The notes under the pieces: model-generated
Seen by the model: only the letters and a program-made list of their open reading frames with translations
Databases searched by the model: none
Told to the model about the DNA's origin: nothing
Translations under genes and position numbers: made by a program
Shown here: one piece after another, positions 41,858-51,122 of the stretch
Position numbering within the stretch: position 1 is the stretch's first letter
Layout: each line of letters begins with the position of its first letter
NCBI RefSeq assembly: GCF_000152885.1
Contig: NZ_CH672403.1
Span: forward strand, 174,724 to 238,723
Length of the DNA: 64,000 nt
Source of the DNA: Idiomarina baltica OS145
GTDB lineage: Bacteria; Pseudomonadota; Gammaproteobacteria; Enterobacterales; Alteromonadaceae
Reading direction: 5' to 3'

Positions 41858-43510
41858 CTATTCCTTTATCTTAATTTGAGGGCGCGCGCGCCACGCTTTT
41901 AATCCAACCATTACGGTAAGTATACCAGAACCCAGCGCCCACGCAGCAGTGCCCTGGCTAATTAACCATACCGAGCTGACAACTCCGCTTGCCGTCAAAA
42001 TAGTCCAAAACTGACTAGTGGCCGCTTGCTGTTGCGTCATCAACTGCTCTATGCGGTGCCGCTCTAGCTGCGCTTGAATACGTTGTTGCGAACGCAGTCC
42101 ATCGTACAATAGATTCGGGAGCTCTGGCAGCTTTTCGGCCCAATAAGGTGCGTTTTCCTTCACTGAACGCACCACCGCTCGCCATCCTAGTTGCTCATTC
42201 ATCCAACGCTCTAAAAACGGTTTAGCGGTCTTCCATAAATCCAATTCAGGATACAACTGGCGACCTAACCCCTCGATATACAGTAAGGTCTTTTGTAAAA
42301 GTACCAACTGCGGTTGTACTTCCATCTGAAACCGACGGGCGGTATTAAAAAGATTGACTAGCACATGCCCGAATGAAATCTCCGCGAGAGGTTTTTCGAA
42401 TATGGGTTCGCACACCGTTCGGATCGCTGATTCAAATTCTTCGATATTTGTTTCTCGTGGCACCCACCCCGAATCCACATGAAGCTCAGCCACTTTACGG
42501 TAATCGCGATTAAAAAAGGCGAGGAAGTTTTCAGCTAAGTAACGTTTATCTTCACGATTGAGGGTGCCGACGATACCAAAATCAATACCGATGTACCGAG
42601 GGTACGTCGGGTCATCCTTGGCGACAAAAATATTGCCTGGATGCATATCCGCGTGAAAGAAGCTATCGCGAAACACTTGTGTGAAGAACACTTCGACTCC
42701 ACGCTCCGCTAACTTTTTCATATCCACGCCACGTGCCTTCAACATATCGACTTCGCTGACAGGGATCCCGTCGATACGCTCCATTACCATCACGTTTTTA
42801 CGACTTAAATCGCTGTAAACCGTGGGGATATAAAGTAACTCAGAGTCCTCAAAGTTGCGCTTTAACTGAATAGCGTTGGCGGCTTCACGCAACAAATCTA
42901 ATTCATCCAATAACGTCTTACGATATTCTCGTACCACTTCTTTCGGTTTTAATCGACGTCCATCGGGCAAATGCCGCGCTAATACGGCAGCAAGCGATTC
43001 CATCAGCTCTAAGTCAGCATTAATCGTCTCACGTATGTCTGGACGAATCACCTTAATGACGATGTCTTTAAGCTCGCCATCTTTTTGTTTTAGCTTGGCT
43101 GTATGTACTTGAGCGATCGATGCAGAGGCTAATGGCTTAACAGCGAAGTCTTGAAACAACTCACCGATATGCTCAATATCTAACGACTTTTCAATGATGC
43201 GTTGTGCTGCATGACCATCGAATGGCGCCACGCGATCTTGCAAATAGGCCAGTTCCAATGCGATGTCTGGGGGCAGTAAGTCACGCCGCGTCGACAACAT
43301 TTGGCCGAACTTGACCCAGACAGGACCCAGCGACTCCAGCGCTAAACGCAAACGCTCTCCAGCGGGCTTTTCTTTATGCTTATTAGGCCACCAAAACATC
43401 ATATGGCGCCCAAAACGCAGATACCACGGTAGCCAACGTGCCGGAATCAAGTCATCCAAACCATAATTTAAAAAGGTTTTTGCAATGCGATATATACGTT
43501 TACTGCGCAT
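41858..43510 (-). CDS. ubiB: UbiB, atypical kinase-like protein of ubiquinone synthesis
   Basis: A 550-residue membrane protein of the ADCK/ABC1 family needed for ubiquinone synthesis, thought to use ATP to help extract lipid intermediates. The family-specific KxGQ motif appears as [17 protein letters not shown], the nucleotide loop as [14 protein letters not shown], and the catalytic segment as [11 protein letters not shown] with IGIDFGIVG. Two C-terminal membrane helices lie at about 500-540. It follows ubiJ by 9 bp and precedes tatA. Confidence 0.96.
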   Translation of the reverse strand: MRSKRIYRIAKTFLNYGLDDLIPARWLPWYLRFGRHMMFWWPNKHKEKPAGERLRLALESLGPVWVKFGQMLSTRRDLLPPDIALELAYLQDRVAPFDGHAAQRIIEKSLDIEHIGELFQDFAVKPLASASIAQVHTAKLKQKDGELKDIVIKVIRPDIRETINADLELMESLAAVLARHLPDGRRLKPKEVVREYRKTLLDELDLLREAANAIQLKRNFEDSELLYIPTVYSDLSRKNVMVMERIDGIPVSEVDMLKARGVDMKKLAERGVEVFFTQVFRDSFFHADMHPGNIFVAKDDPTYPRYIGIDFGIVGTLNREDKRYLAENFLAFFNRDYRKVAELHVDSGWVPRETNIEEFESAIRTVCEPIFEKPLAEISFGHVLVNLFNTARRFQMEVQPQLVLLQKTLLYIEGLGRQLYPELDLWKTAKPFLERWMNEQLGWRAVVRSVKENAPYWAEKLPELPNLLYDGLRSQQRIQAQLERHRIEQLMTQQQAATSQFWTILTASGVVSSVWLISQGTAAWALGSGILTVMVGLKAWRARPQIKIKE

Positions 43511-43519
43511 GCTGGGTCT

Positions 43520-44113
43520 CTACTTTAATTTTCGCTGAAGTCGCTCAATTTGCGCACGCAAAGCCTGCACATCGTCTTTAAATAACTCGAATTCCAAACG
43601 GTTAGGAAGCACTTGCTTTTCTTCTGTGAGTACACCTTTTAGCCAACGTTGACGCATTTCACTTTGTTGCTGAAAGCGCTCGCGACTCTGTTTAAACAAG
43701 GTACTGATACGGTGCGCCATACCGTCACCGAGTTTTTCGGCTAGTTTGGCTTCCCAATCAATATCCAGCGCTTTAACCAAATTCACCAATTGCTGCGCTA
43801 GCATGGGGTCGCCATCAATATCCAGTTTATCGGCTTTAATAAGGCGCGTAAGATTAGCCGTATCGCTTAACTCTGGTAACACGCCAAGTTCCGTTTTTAC
43901 ATGGCAATCCAGTTCACCGCCATCATCAACAGAGCTTAAGTTGAGTCCGTCGGTGTGCACAGCGATATTGATATCAAAGTGTAGCTCTTTGAAGCTAAAT
44001 CGAAAATGCTTACCCGCCAACTGATTTAATCGCTCGGTTGAATTCGGGTCCTGCTGCAACAGTGCATTGATAGTGCGCTCAAGCACCATCCACGGAATCA
44101 ATTGCCAAATCAT
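43520..44113 (-). CDS. ubiJ: UbiJ, SCP2-domain ubiquinone synthesis factor
   Basis: A 197-residue cytosolic accessory protein that binds hydrophobic ubiquinone intermediates in the Ubi complex. An N-terminal SCP2 lipid-binding domain (about 20-110, ending GDPMLAQQLVNLVKALDIDWE) is followed by a C-terminal helical region with a coiled coil (FKDDVQALRAQIERLQRKL). It sits between ubiE and ubiB as in E. coli (formerly yigP). Its ATG overlaps the ubiE stop by one base (TAATG). Confidence 0.93.
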   Translation of the reverse strand: MIWQLIPWMVLERTINALLQQDPNSTERLNQLAGKHFRFSFKELHFDINIAVHTDGLNLSSVDDGGELDCHVKTELGVLPELSDTANLTRLIKADKLDIDGDPMLAQQLVNLVKALDIDWEAKLAEKLGDGMAHRISTLFKQSRERFQQQSEMRQRWLKGVLTEEKQVLPNRLEFELFKDDVQALRAQIERLQRKLK

Positions 44114-44868
44114 TAAAATTTGTATCCTCGATGAAGTGCGACAATACCGCCCGTCAAGTTTTGATAGTCGGCGTTCTCGTAACCCGCTTCCGACATCATC
44201 TGTTTCAGTGTCTCTTGATCAGGATGCATACGAATCGACTCAGCTAAATACTGGTAACTGTCTGCATCATTGGCAACCAGTTGCCCCATTTTGGGCAGAA
44301 TATTAAATGAGTAAAAGTCGTAAAGCTGATTCAGCGTCGCTGTTGTTGGCTTGGAAAACTCTAAGATCAGTAAACGACCGCCTGGCTTCAATACCCGTAA
44401 CATTGATCGTAAAGCAGCTGGCTTATCGGTCACATTTCGCAAACCAAAAGCAATAGTCACAATATCAAAACTATTATCAGCAAAGGGCAGGTTTTCCGCA
44501 TCGGCTTGTACACAATTAACATTTCCCACGATGCCCTTGTCGCGCAATTTATCGCGACCCACTTTAAGCATGGCATCATTGATATCAGCTAAAACAACTT
44601 CGCCTGTCTCGCCAACGCGGCGTGAAAACTGTGCCGTTAAGTCGCCCGTGCCACCGGCAATATCGAGCACTTTCATGCCTTTACGTACACCACTGCAGTC
44701 AATGGTATAGCGCTTCCAAACACGGTGGATCCCCATCGACATGAGGTCATTCATAACATCATATTTGGCTGCCACTGAGTTGAATACATTGGCAACGAGG
44801 CCCTTTTTCGCATCCTTTGGCACGCGCTGGTAGCCAAAGTCGATTCCATCTTCGTGTTTATCTGACAT
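44113..44868 (-). CDS. ubiE: UbiE C-methyltransferase (ubiquinone/menaquinone)
   Basis: An S-adenosylmethionine-dependent methyltransferase acting on the quinone ring. The 251 residues equal E. coli UbiE. The SAM motif I reads [12 protein letters not shown]. The UbiE signatures [17 protein letters not shown] and the later [28 protein letters not shown] are present. It starts 52 bp downstream of recG and heads ubiE-ubiJ-ubiB-tatABC. Confidence 0.97.
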   Translation of the reverse strand: MSDKHEDGIDFGYQRVPKDAKKGLVANVFNSVAAKYDVMNDLMSMGIHRVWKRYTIDCSGVRKGMKVLDIAGGTGDLTAQFSRRVGETGEVVLADINDAMLKVGRDKLRDKGIVGNVNCVQADAENLPFADNSFDIVTIAFGLRNVTDKPAALRSMLRVLKPGGRLLILEFSKPTTATLNQLYDFYSFNILPKMGQLVANDADSYQYLAESIRMHPDQETLKQMMSEAGYENADYQNLTGGIVALHRGYKF

Positions 44869-44920
44869 AATTTTTCCTAACGACTTTTTACCCTATTGTA
44901 CGGGCGTCACTGCTGTAATA

Positions 44921-46996
44921 CTACACCTGAGCGTAATGATCTCGCCGTGGTAACCACCGCGCAATCAACGCATTGACAGTGTTGGGGTACTTGCGAATAA
45001 GCTCCTCGGCAACCGTCTGAGCCTCGGGTATTAATACCTCATCACGTTCAATATCCGCCACTTTCATCTGTGTTAGACCGGTTTGTCGTTGTCCGAGAAG
45101 TTCACCGTACCCTCTGATCTCCATATCTCGTTGCGCGATCACAAAACCATCATTACTATCCCTTAATACGGACAAACGCTCGGTCGCGGTTCTTGATAAG
45201 GGCGTTTTGTAGAGCAAAACACAATGACTCGCTACCGAGCCTCGACCCACACGTCCTCGCAACTGATGAAGCTGCGCTAAGCCTAACCGTTCTGGGTTCT
45301 CGATAATCATTAAAGATGAATTAGGTACATCGACACCCACCTCGATCACAGTGGTCGCCACCAGCAAGTCAATTTCGCCGCTTTTAAAACGCGACATTAC
45401 CGCTTCCTTTTGGTCGGCTTTCATACGCCCATGCACGAGCCCGACCGTCAACCCATCCAGTTGTTCTTGTAACTCCGTTGCGGTGTCTTCAGCCGCCTGA
45501 CATTCCAACACCTCAGATTCTTCAATCAAAGTACAGACCCAATAAGCTTGTCGACCTTCGTGAGTACACACTTCGCGCACACGCTCGATCACTTGGTCAC
45601 GTCGTGTATCCGGGATGACAACGGTTGTGATCGGTGTACGCCCCGGCGGTAGCTCGTCAATTACTGACGTCGCTAAGTCCGCATAGGCGGTCATCGCTAA
45701 CGTTCGCGGAATCGGTGTGGCTGTCATAATTAATTGGTGCGGTTGAAAGCCCGCTTGTACACCTTTTTCTCGCAATTGTAACCGCTGGTGCACACCAAAA
45801 CGGTGCTGTTCATCAATAATAACTAACGCGAGTGAGTGATAGTGCACGTCGGCTTGAAATAATGCATGGGTGCCTACAATTAGCTGAACTCTACCGCTCG
45901 CAAGCTGCTCCAACGTGCGCTGACGCGCCTTGCCCTTGCTGCGCCCACTGAGCCAAGCAACTTCAATACCCAAGGGTGCGAACCATTGCTCGAACGTCAG
46001 CGCATGCTGTTCTGACAGAATTTCGGTGGGCGCCATAATCGCCACTTGATGACCTTGTTCGATAGCAGCCAATGCGGCCAGGGCCGCCACGAGCGTTTTC
46101 CCCGAGCCCACGTCACCTTGCACCAAACGCATCATCGGCTGTTCGCGCGCGAGATCCGCATGGATTTCACTTAATACGCGCTGCTGTGCAGCCGTTGGCT
46201 TAAACGGGAGTTGCTTTAAGAATTCACTTTGTAAGTGCGGATCCGCATTCAGCGCATGTGCACGCTCTTGCTGACGTTTTTCACGTAACTGCAATAAACT
46301 GACCTGATGTGCAATCAATTCTTCCATTGCTAACCGCTGTTGTGCAGGATGTGACCCCTGTTCAAGTTGCGCAAGACCAACATCCTTGGGCGGGTTATGC
46401 AGTGTTTTGAGTGCCTCGACCAAAGATAGATCGTGGGGCTGAAGAGGTTCTGGCAATAACTCGGGCAACGCTCGCTCGGTCACATAAGAGAGAGCTTGGT
46501 CGATAATCTTACGTAGAGAAGCCTGATAGACGCCCTCGGTCGTGGGATAGATAGGCGTCAAGGTATCGGGTAACTCAATCGCGTCGGATGAAGAAAGTAC
46601 ACGATATTCGGGATGAATCACTTCTAGACCGCTAAGCCCCGCACGCACTTCACCAAAGACTAATAACGAGGTGCCAGCGCTGAACTGTTTTAGTTGCGCA
46701 GCGCTAAATTGGAAAAAGCGCAATGTCATAGTGCCGGTTTCGTCACGCACTCGGCACACCAACATACGCTTGCGACCATATTTAATGTCCGCATTATCGA
46801 CAGTTACCTGAAAGTGACCCGCCACCCCAGGACGCGCATAAGCAATTCGGTAAACCTGTGTGCGATCCTCATACCGCGCAGGTAGATGAAAGATCGCATC
46901 ATTTACCGTCACTAAGCCCAGCTTTTCCAACTTCTTAGCGACTTTATCGCCGACTCCTTTGAGCGTGGTCAGTGGAATTTTGCTGAGAGGCTGCAT
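44921..46996 (-). CDS. recG: ATP-dependent DNA helicase RecG
   Basis: Remodels stalled replication forks and Holliday junctions. The 691 residues match the family (E. coli 693). An N-terminal OB-fold wedge domain (about 1-160) is followed by two helicase lobes with Walker A GDVGSGKT, the DEQH box (IIDEQHRFG), MTATPIPRTLA and the motif VI region RGRVGRGS. It lies 3 bp downstream of trmH, the trmH-recG pair being conserved from E. coli. Confidence 0.97.
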   Translation of the reverse strand: MQPLSKIPLTTLKGVGDKVAKKLEKLGLVTVNDAIFHLPARYEDRTQVYRIAYARPGVAGHFQVTVDNADIKYGRKRMLVCRVRDETGTMTLRFFQFSAAQLKQFSAGTSLLVFGEVRAGLSGLEVIHPEYRVLSSSDAIELPDTLTPIYPTTEGVYQASLRKIIDQALSYVTERALPELLPEPLQPHDLSLVEALKTLHNPPKDVGLAQLEQGSHPAQQRLAMEELIAHQVSLLQLREKRQQERAHALNADPHLQSEFLKQLPFKPTAAQQRVLSEIHADLAREQPMMRLVQGDVGSGKTLVAALAALAAIEQGHQVAIMAPTEILSEQHALTFEQWFAPLGIEVAWLSGRSKGKARQRTLEQLASGRVQLIVGTHALFQADVHYHSLALVIIDEQHRFGVHQRLQLREKGVQAGFQPHQLIMTATPIPRTLAMTAYADLATSVIDELPPGRTPITTVVIPDTRRDQVIERVREVCTHEGRQAYWVCTLIEESEVLECQAAEDTATELQEQLDGLTVGLVHGRMKADQKEAVMSRFKSGEIDLLVATTVIEVGVDVPNSSLMIIENPERLGLAQLHQLRGRVGRGSVASHCVLLYKTPLSRTATERLSVLRDSNDGFVIAQRDMEIRGYGELLGQRQTGLTQMKVADIERDEVLIPEAQTVAEELIRKYPNTVNALIARWLPRRDHYAQV

Positions 46997-46999
46997 TGA

Positions 47000-47692
47000 T
47001 TAGGCTCGCTTTTTAGCGGCGCGCATGGCTAACCACCACTCGTTATCCGCGACAATTTGTCCGTGTTCATCTAGCGGAGGATACGGTAGTCCCTTGCGTT
47101 TACAGGCTTTGGCATAAATTGGGTGGCCACCTTCAAACAATACCCGATGCTGTTCGGTATCACTTAAACGCATAGCGTCATACATACCCGCTTGCTCTCG
47201 CTGACGCTGCGCCTCATAAAGCATCACCGCACCTGCCACTGAGACATTCAGCGACTGCACCATACCCACCATCGGAATCTTGACGTGATGATCGGCAATT
47301 TTCAGCGCCTCTTCGGTCGCACCATGCTTTTCCTGACCTAACAAGATTGCAGTAGGCTGGGTGTAATCGATTTCACGAAAATCCACCGCTTGATCAGACA
47401 AGTGAGTCACTACCACTTGCATACCCTGTTGCTTTATTTGCTCTACCGCAGGGCTTAACTGGCTATGATGATGCACGTTAACCCAGTTTTGACTTCCCAA
47501 AGCAGTGCCGCCGGATACACGCATTTTACTGCTAAGCCAAATGGCATGCATTTCATGGACGCCGACAGCATCCGCAGTACGCACCACCGCAGATAAATTA
47601 TGATGCTTATGCACCCCTTCCATGACGACGGTTAAGTCGGGCTGGCGAAACGCCAGCATCTCGGTAATGCGTTGATAACGTTCTGGACTCAT
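47000..47692 (-). CDS. trmH: tRNA (guanosine(18)-2'-O)-methyltransferase
   Basis: A SPOUT methyltransferase adding a 2'-O-methyl group to G18 in the D-loop of tRNAs. The 230 residues match TrmH. SPOUT motifs are visible: EGVHKHHNLSAVVRTADAVG, ILLGQEKHGATEEAL and IPMVGMVQSLNVSVAGAVMLYE (knot). In E. coli it lies between spoT and recG; here spoT is about 3.4 kb away, separated by ridA, nhaC and a GNAT-nitrilase gene. Confidence 0.95.
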   Translation of the reverse strand: MSPERYQRITEMLAFRQPDLTVVMEGVHKHHNLSAVVRTADAVGVHEMHAIWLSSKMRVSGGTALGSQNWVNVHHHSQLSPAVEQIKQQGMQVVVTHLSDQAVDFREIDYTQPTAILLGQEKHGATEEALKIADHHVKIPMVGMVQSLNVSVAGAVMLYEAQRQREQAGMYDAMRLSDTEQHRVLFEGGHPIYAKACKRKGLPYPPLDEHGQIVADNEWWLAMRAAKKRA

Positions 47693-47701
47693 TGATAGCC
47701 T

Positions 47702-49231
47702 TTAACTTCTATGCTTTCTTACTACATCGTAAATATCAGTACGACGATCTTTCTTATTAGTCACTGAACCTTCGTGATGCAGATAACGCAGTTCATCTAA
47801 ATTCAAATCAGAGAACATTAACATTTCTGTATTCGGAGTCGTCTCTGACATCACCGCATCGTGTGGGAAGGCAAAGTCTGACGGCGAAAATACAGCAGAC
47901 TGCGCGTATTGTACGTCTAAGCTTTCGACTTCAGGTAAGTTACCAACACTGCCACAAATCACTACGTAACACTCGTTTTCAACGGCACGTGCCTGTGCAC
48001 AGTGGCGAACTCGCAGATACGCGTTCCGTGTATCGGTCCAAAAGGGCACAAACAAGATCTCAAGTCCCTCTTCAGCCATAATACGACCCAACTCAGGAAA
48101 TTCGACGTCGTAACAAATCAAAATACCGACACGCCCCGCATCGGTGTCAAATACGCGCACATCATCGCCGCCTTCAATGACCCAGTCACGCTTCTCGTGC
48201 GGAGTGATATGCAGTTTACGCTGCTCTTCAACTGAGCCATCGCGACGACACAGGTAAGACACGTTGTAAATACTCTCGCCTTCTTGTAATGGCATTGAGC
48301 CCGTGATGATATTGACGTTGTAACTGACCGCCATTTGCGACATTTCGCGTTTAAATCGCTCGGTGAAACCGGCGAGAAAGCGAATAGCATTCATCTGTTG
48401 ACTCTGATCGGTTAACCCCATCAGCGGCGCATTAAAGAATTCAGGTAGCACAGCAAAGTCACTCTGATAGCTTGAAAGCGCATCAACAAAGTACTCGACT
48501 TGCTGCAGAAGCTCATCGACAGACTCGACTGACCGCATTTGCCACTGCACCGCACCAACACGCACATTCTGAACCCGCGTATTCAACATGTTTGTCGAAG
48601 GATCGTAGAGGAAATTATTCCACTCCAACAACGTGGCGAAACCACGCGAACGTTCGTCCTCAGGCAAATATTTTCCGAGCAAACGCTTCACACTAAAGTC
48701 GTTCGCTAACTGGAACGTGAGAATCGGATCATAAATTTCACGACGTTGAACTTTGTCTAAGTACTGTGACGGAGACAGATCGTTTGAGTACTTGTGATAA
48801 TTAACGATACGTCCACCGGCAAGAATAGCGCGCAGGTTTTTCTGTCGGCATAGCTCTTTGCGTGCATCGTATAAACGACGGCCTAAACGATAACCGCGAT
48901 AATCCGGATGAATCAGCACATCAAGGCCATACAATGCATCGCCTTTCTTATCATTAAGAATGGCTTCGCGATGCCCAATCAAATCATCGTAAGTGTGCGG
49001 GTTCGAAAATTTGTTATAGGCAACTTTCACGGTCAACGCGACACCAATAATACGACCATTATCTTCGAGGCAAAACTGTCCTTCGGCGAAGTCTTTGATT
49101 AACTTCTCGATGGTAAAACTGCTCCACGCACCACCGATATCGGTGTAGATGGCATCCATTAACTCTTTTAACTGCTCGTAATCATCTAATCGAAGATTAC
49201 GAATCTGAAGATGCAATTCTTCTGGGCTCAT
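47702..49231 (-). CDS. GNAT acetyltransferase fused to a nitrilase-family amidohydrolase
   Basis: A 509-residue two-domain protein. Residues about 8-190 form a GNAT N-acetyltransferase domain with an acetyl-CoA loop (HPDYRGYRLGRRLYDARKEL). Residues about 220-500 form a carbon-nitrogen hydrolase with the full catalytic set: Glu in AVLPEFFNAP, Lys in RKLHITPHEK and Cys in ILICYDVEFPE. The fusion is found in several gamma-proteobacteria and Bacteroidetes, and its substrate is not established to my knowledge. It might acetylate and deamidate the same small metabolite. It precedes trmH by 9 bp and is divergent from nhaC. Confidence 0.9.
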   Translation of the reverse strand: MSPEELHLQIRNLRLDDYEQLKELMDAIYTDIGGAWSSFTIEKLIKDFAEGQFCLEDNGRIIGVALTVKVAYNKFSNPHTYDDLIGHREAILNDKKGDALYGLDVLIHPDYRGYRLGRRLYDARKELCRQKNLRAILAGGRIVNYHKYSNDLSPSQYLDKVQRREIYDPILTFQLANDFSVKRLLGKYLPEDERSRGFATLLEWNNFLYDPSTNMLNTRVQNVRVGAVQWQMRSVESVDELLQQVEYFVDALSSYQSDFAVLPEFFNAPLMGLTDQSQQMNAIRFLAGFTERFKREMSQMAVSYNVNIITGSMPLQEGESIYNVSYLCRRDGSVEEQRKLHITPHEKRDWVIEGGDDVRVFDTDAGRVGILICYDVEFPELGRIMAEEGLEILFVPFWTDTRNAYLRVRHCAQARAVENECYVVICGSVGNLPEVESLDVQYAQSAVFSPSDFAFPHDAVMSETTPNTEMLMFSDLNLDELRYLHHEGSVTNKKDRRTDIYDVVRKHRS

Positions 49232-49361
49232 ACTTGCCTCTTTACGTCAATTACTATACGAGTAGTGTACACGGTTTTTAATAAAGGTTGCATCACAACA
49301 GTTAGCTATATAAACTTCTGGACGTCTAAATATAATAATGAATTAACCATAAAGGTCACCT

Positions 49362-50711
49362 ATGTCGTCACAAATTCCTGCGCAACCCGCCAGCGCTAAG
49401 GCGCTGTTGCCACTCGCCTTGTTCCTCGCGCTGTTTTTAGGAACAGGCATTTATTTTCAGTCAGAGGGTGTGGAATACGCTTTTTATCAACTGCCAAGTC
49501 CCGTCGCTATTTTACCTGCGATTGCGTTAGGTATTTTGCTCAGCAAACAAGCGTTCGAGGAACGCATCGCCACCTTTGTCGCGGGCGTGGGTGACAGCAA
49601 CATTGTCACCATGTGCATGATCTATTTATTAGCCGGCGCATTTTCTACGGTCGCCGAAGCAACCGGTGGTGTTGATGCCATGGTAGCTCTGGGGTTAGGT
49701 ATTATCCCGGCGTCATTTCTCCTGCCTGGCCTGTTTATTATTGCTGGTGTGATCTCGACCGCAATGGGGACTTCAATGGGTACCTTGGCTGCCCTCGCTC
49801 CCGTCGCGTTGGGCATTGGCGAAGCAACAGATATCAGTCTGCCTTTGCTCGCAGGGGTCTTGGTCAGTGGTGCCATGTTCGGTGATAACTTATCCATCAT
49901 TTCAGACACAACAATTGCAGCCACACGCACACAAGGCTGCAGTATGCGAGACAAGTTTAAAGCAAACTTAAAAATCTCGATTCCCGCAGCGATCATCACC
50001 TTGCTGTGGTTAGTCAGTTACGACACCAGTAACGCGCCTTTGAACATTCCTGAAGCCAACCTATGGTTATGTATTCCCTACTTCGCCATCATTGTGCTAG
50101 CAGTAATGGGCTTGAATGTATTTGCGGTGTTAGGTCTCGGTATCGTATTGGCTGCTGCATTTGGCATGGTTGCGGTAGATTACCAGTGGGTGAAATTTAG
50201 TCAGGATATCTACGATGGCTTTTCATCGATGCAAGAAATCTTCTTGCTGTCGTTGCTGATAGGTGGGCTTTCGGGCTTGATCCGTCAGCAGGGCGGTTTG
50301 GCTTTCCTTGCCAAAGCCGTTGAAGCGGTCACCAGCCGCTTAAGTAAGCACAAACAACGGTCTTCTGCGCTTGGCGTCGCTGGCCTTACATCACTTACAA
50401 ATCTCTGTGTTGCGAATAACACGGTGAGTATTCTGCTTGCGGGAGAAGTCAGTGCACGCTTAGCTAAAAAAGGTAATTTAGCAGCGCGCCAAAGCGCCAG
50501 CTTATTGGATATTTTTGCCTGTGTTGTGCAAGGCGTCTTGCCTTATGGCGCGCAGGCATTACTCATGGGGGCGAGTTTCGGTATTTCGCCATTGTCGGTG
50601 AGTATCCATACCGGCTATTGCTTTATCTTAGGTGCAGTCGCTTTGGTGATTATCGTATGGCGCAAGCCACTTGAAGATCGTATACCGGAGCAAACAGAAG
50701 CGGTCACTTAG
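49362..50711 (+). CDS. NhaC family Na+/H+ antiporter
   Basis: A 449-residue inner-membrane antiporter-like protein with about 11-12 helices. The family-typical segments include GTSMGTLAALAPVALGIGEA, VSGAMFGDNLSIISDTTIAATRTQG and a C-terminal LGVAGLTSLTNLCVANNTVSILLAGE. NhaC-type proteins exchange Na+ for H+; some act as amino-acid or malate/lactate antiporters, so the substrate is not fixed. AAAGGT lies 6 nt before the ATG. It is divergent from the GNAT-nitrilase and convergent with ridA. Confidence 0.9.
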   Translation: MSSQIPAQPASAKALLPLALFLALFLGTGIYFQSEGVEYAFYQLPSPVAILPAIALGILLSKQAFEERIATFVAGVGDSNIVTMCMIYLLAGAFSTVAEATGGVDAMVALGLGIIPASFLLPGLFIIAGVISTAMGTSMGTLAALAPVALGIGEATDISLPLLAGVLVSGAMFGDNLSIISDTTIAATRTQGCSMRDKFKANLKISIPAAIITLLWLVSYDTSNAPLNIPEANLWLCIPYFAIIVLAVMGLNVFAVLGLGIVLAAAFGMVAVDYQWVKFSQDIYDGFSSMQEIFLLSLLIGGLSGLIRQQGGLAFLAKAVEAVTSRLSKHKQRSSALGVAGLTSLTNLCVANNTVSILLAGEVSARLAKKGNLAARQSASLLDIFACVVQGVLPYGAQALLMGASFGISPLSVSIHTGYCFILGAVALVIIVWRKPLEDRIPEQTEAVT

Positions 50712-50720
50712 ACCGCTTCT
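50696..50720. terminator. Hairpin between convergent nhaC and ridA genes
   Basis: A perfect 10-bp stem AGAAGCGGTC/GACCGCTTCT with loop ACTTA, spanning the nhaC stop codon. T-tracts are poor on both strands, so it may be a weak or Rho-assisted terminator. Confidence 0.5.
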
Positions 50721-50728
50721 ATCAAAAA

Positions 50729-51121
50729 TTAATTGGTACTTGGTAATTCGAGAATACCGTCGATTTCAATCTGAGCACCTTTGGGCAGCTGCTTCACACC
50801 AATAGCCGCGCGCGCTGGATAAGGTTTGCTGAAGTGGCGAGCCATGACCTCATTGACGATGGCAAACTCACCTAAATCAGTTAAGTAGATTTGTACTTTC
50901 ACCATATCCTGAAGTTCGCCACCGGCGGCTTCACACACCGCTGCTAGGTTCTTAAATACCTGCTCGGCTTGCTGTTGAAAGTCCTCAGAGACCAACTCCA
51001 TGGTTTCGGGATCAAGCGGGATCTGACCCGAAAGGTAGACAGTAGTGCCAATTTTTACCGCTTGCGAATAAGTGCCGATCGCCGCAGGCGCTTTATCTGT
51101 TGCAATGATTACTTTAGACAT
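50729..51121 (-). CDS. ridA: RidA family 2-iminobutanoate/2-iminopropanoate deaminase
   Basis: Hydrolyses reactive enamine/imine intermediates released by PLP-dependent dehydratases, protecting PLP enzymes. The 130 residues match. The substrate-binding Arg lies in [21 protein letters not shown] and the Tyr near [12 protein letters not shown]. It starts 1 bp after the spoT stop; its AAGGAAG site lies within the last spoT codons, so translation is probably coupled to spoT. It is a trimer in the cytosol. Confidence 0.95.
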   Translation of the reverse strand: MSKVIIATDKAPAAIGTYSQAVKIGTTVYLSGQIPLDPETMELVSEDFQQQAEQVFKNLAAVCEAAGGELQDMVKVQIYLTDLGEFAIVNEVMARHFSKPYPARAAIGVKQLPKGAQIEIDGILELPSTN

Positions 51122-51122
51122 T

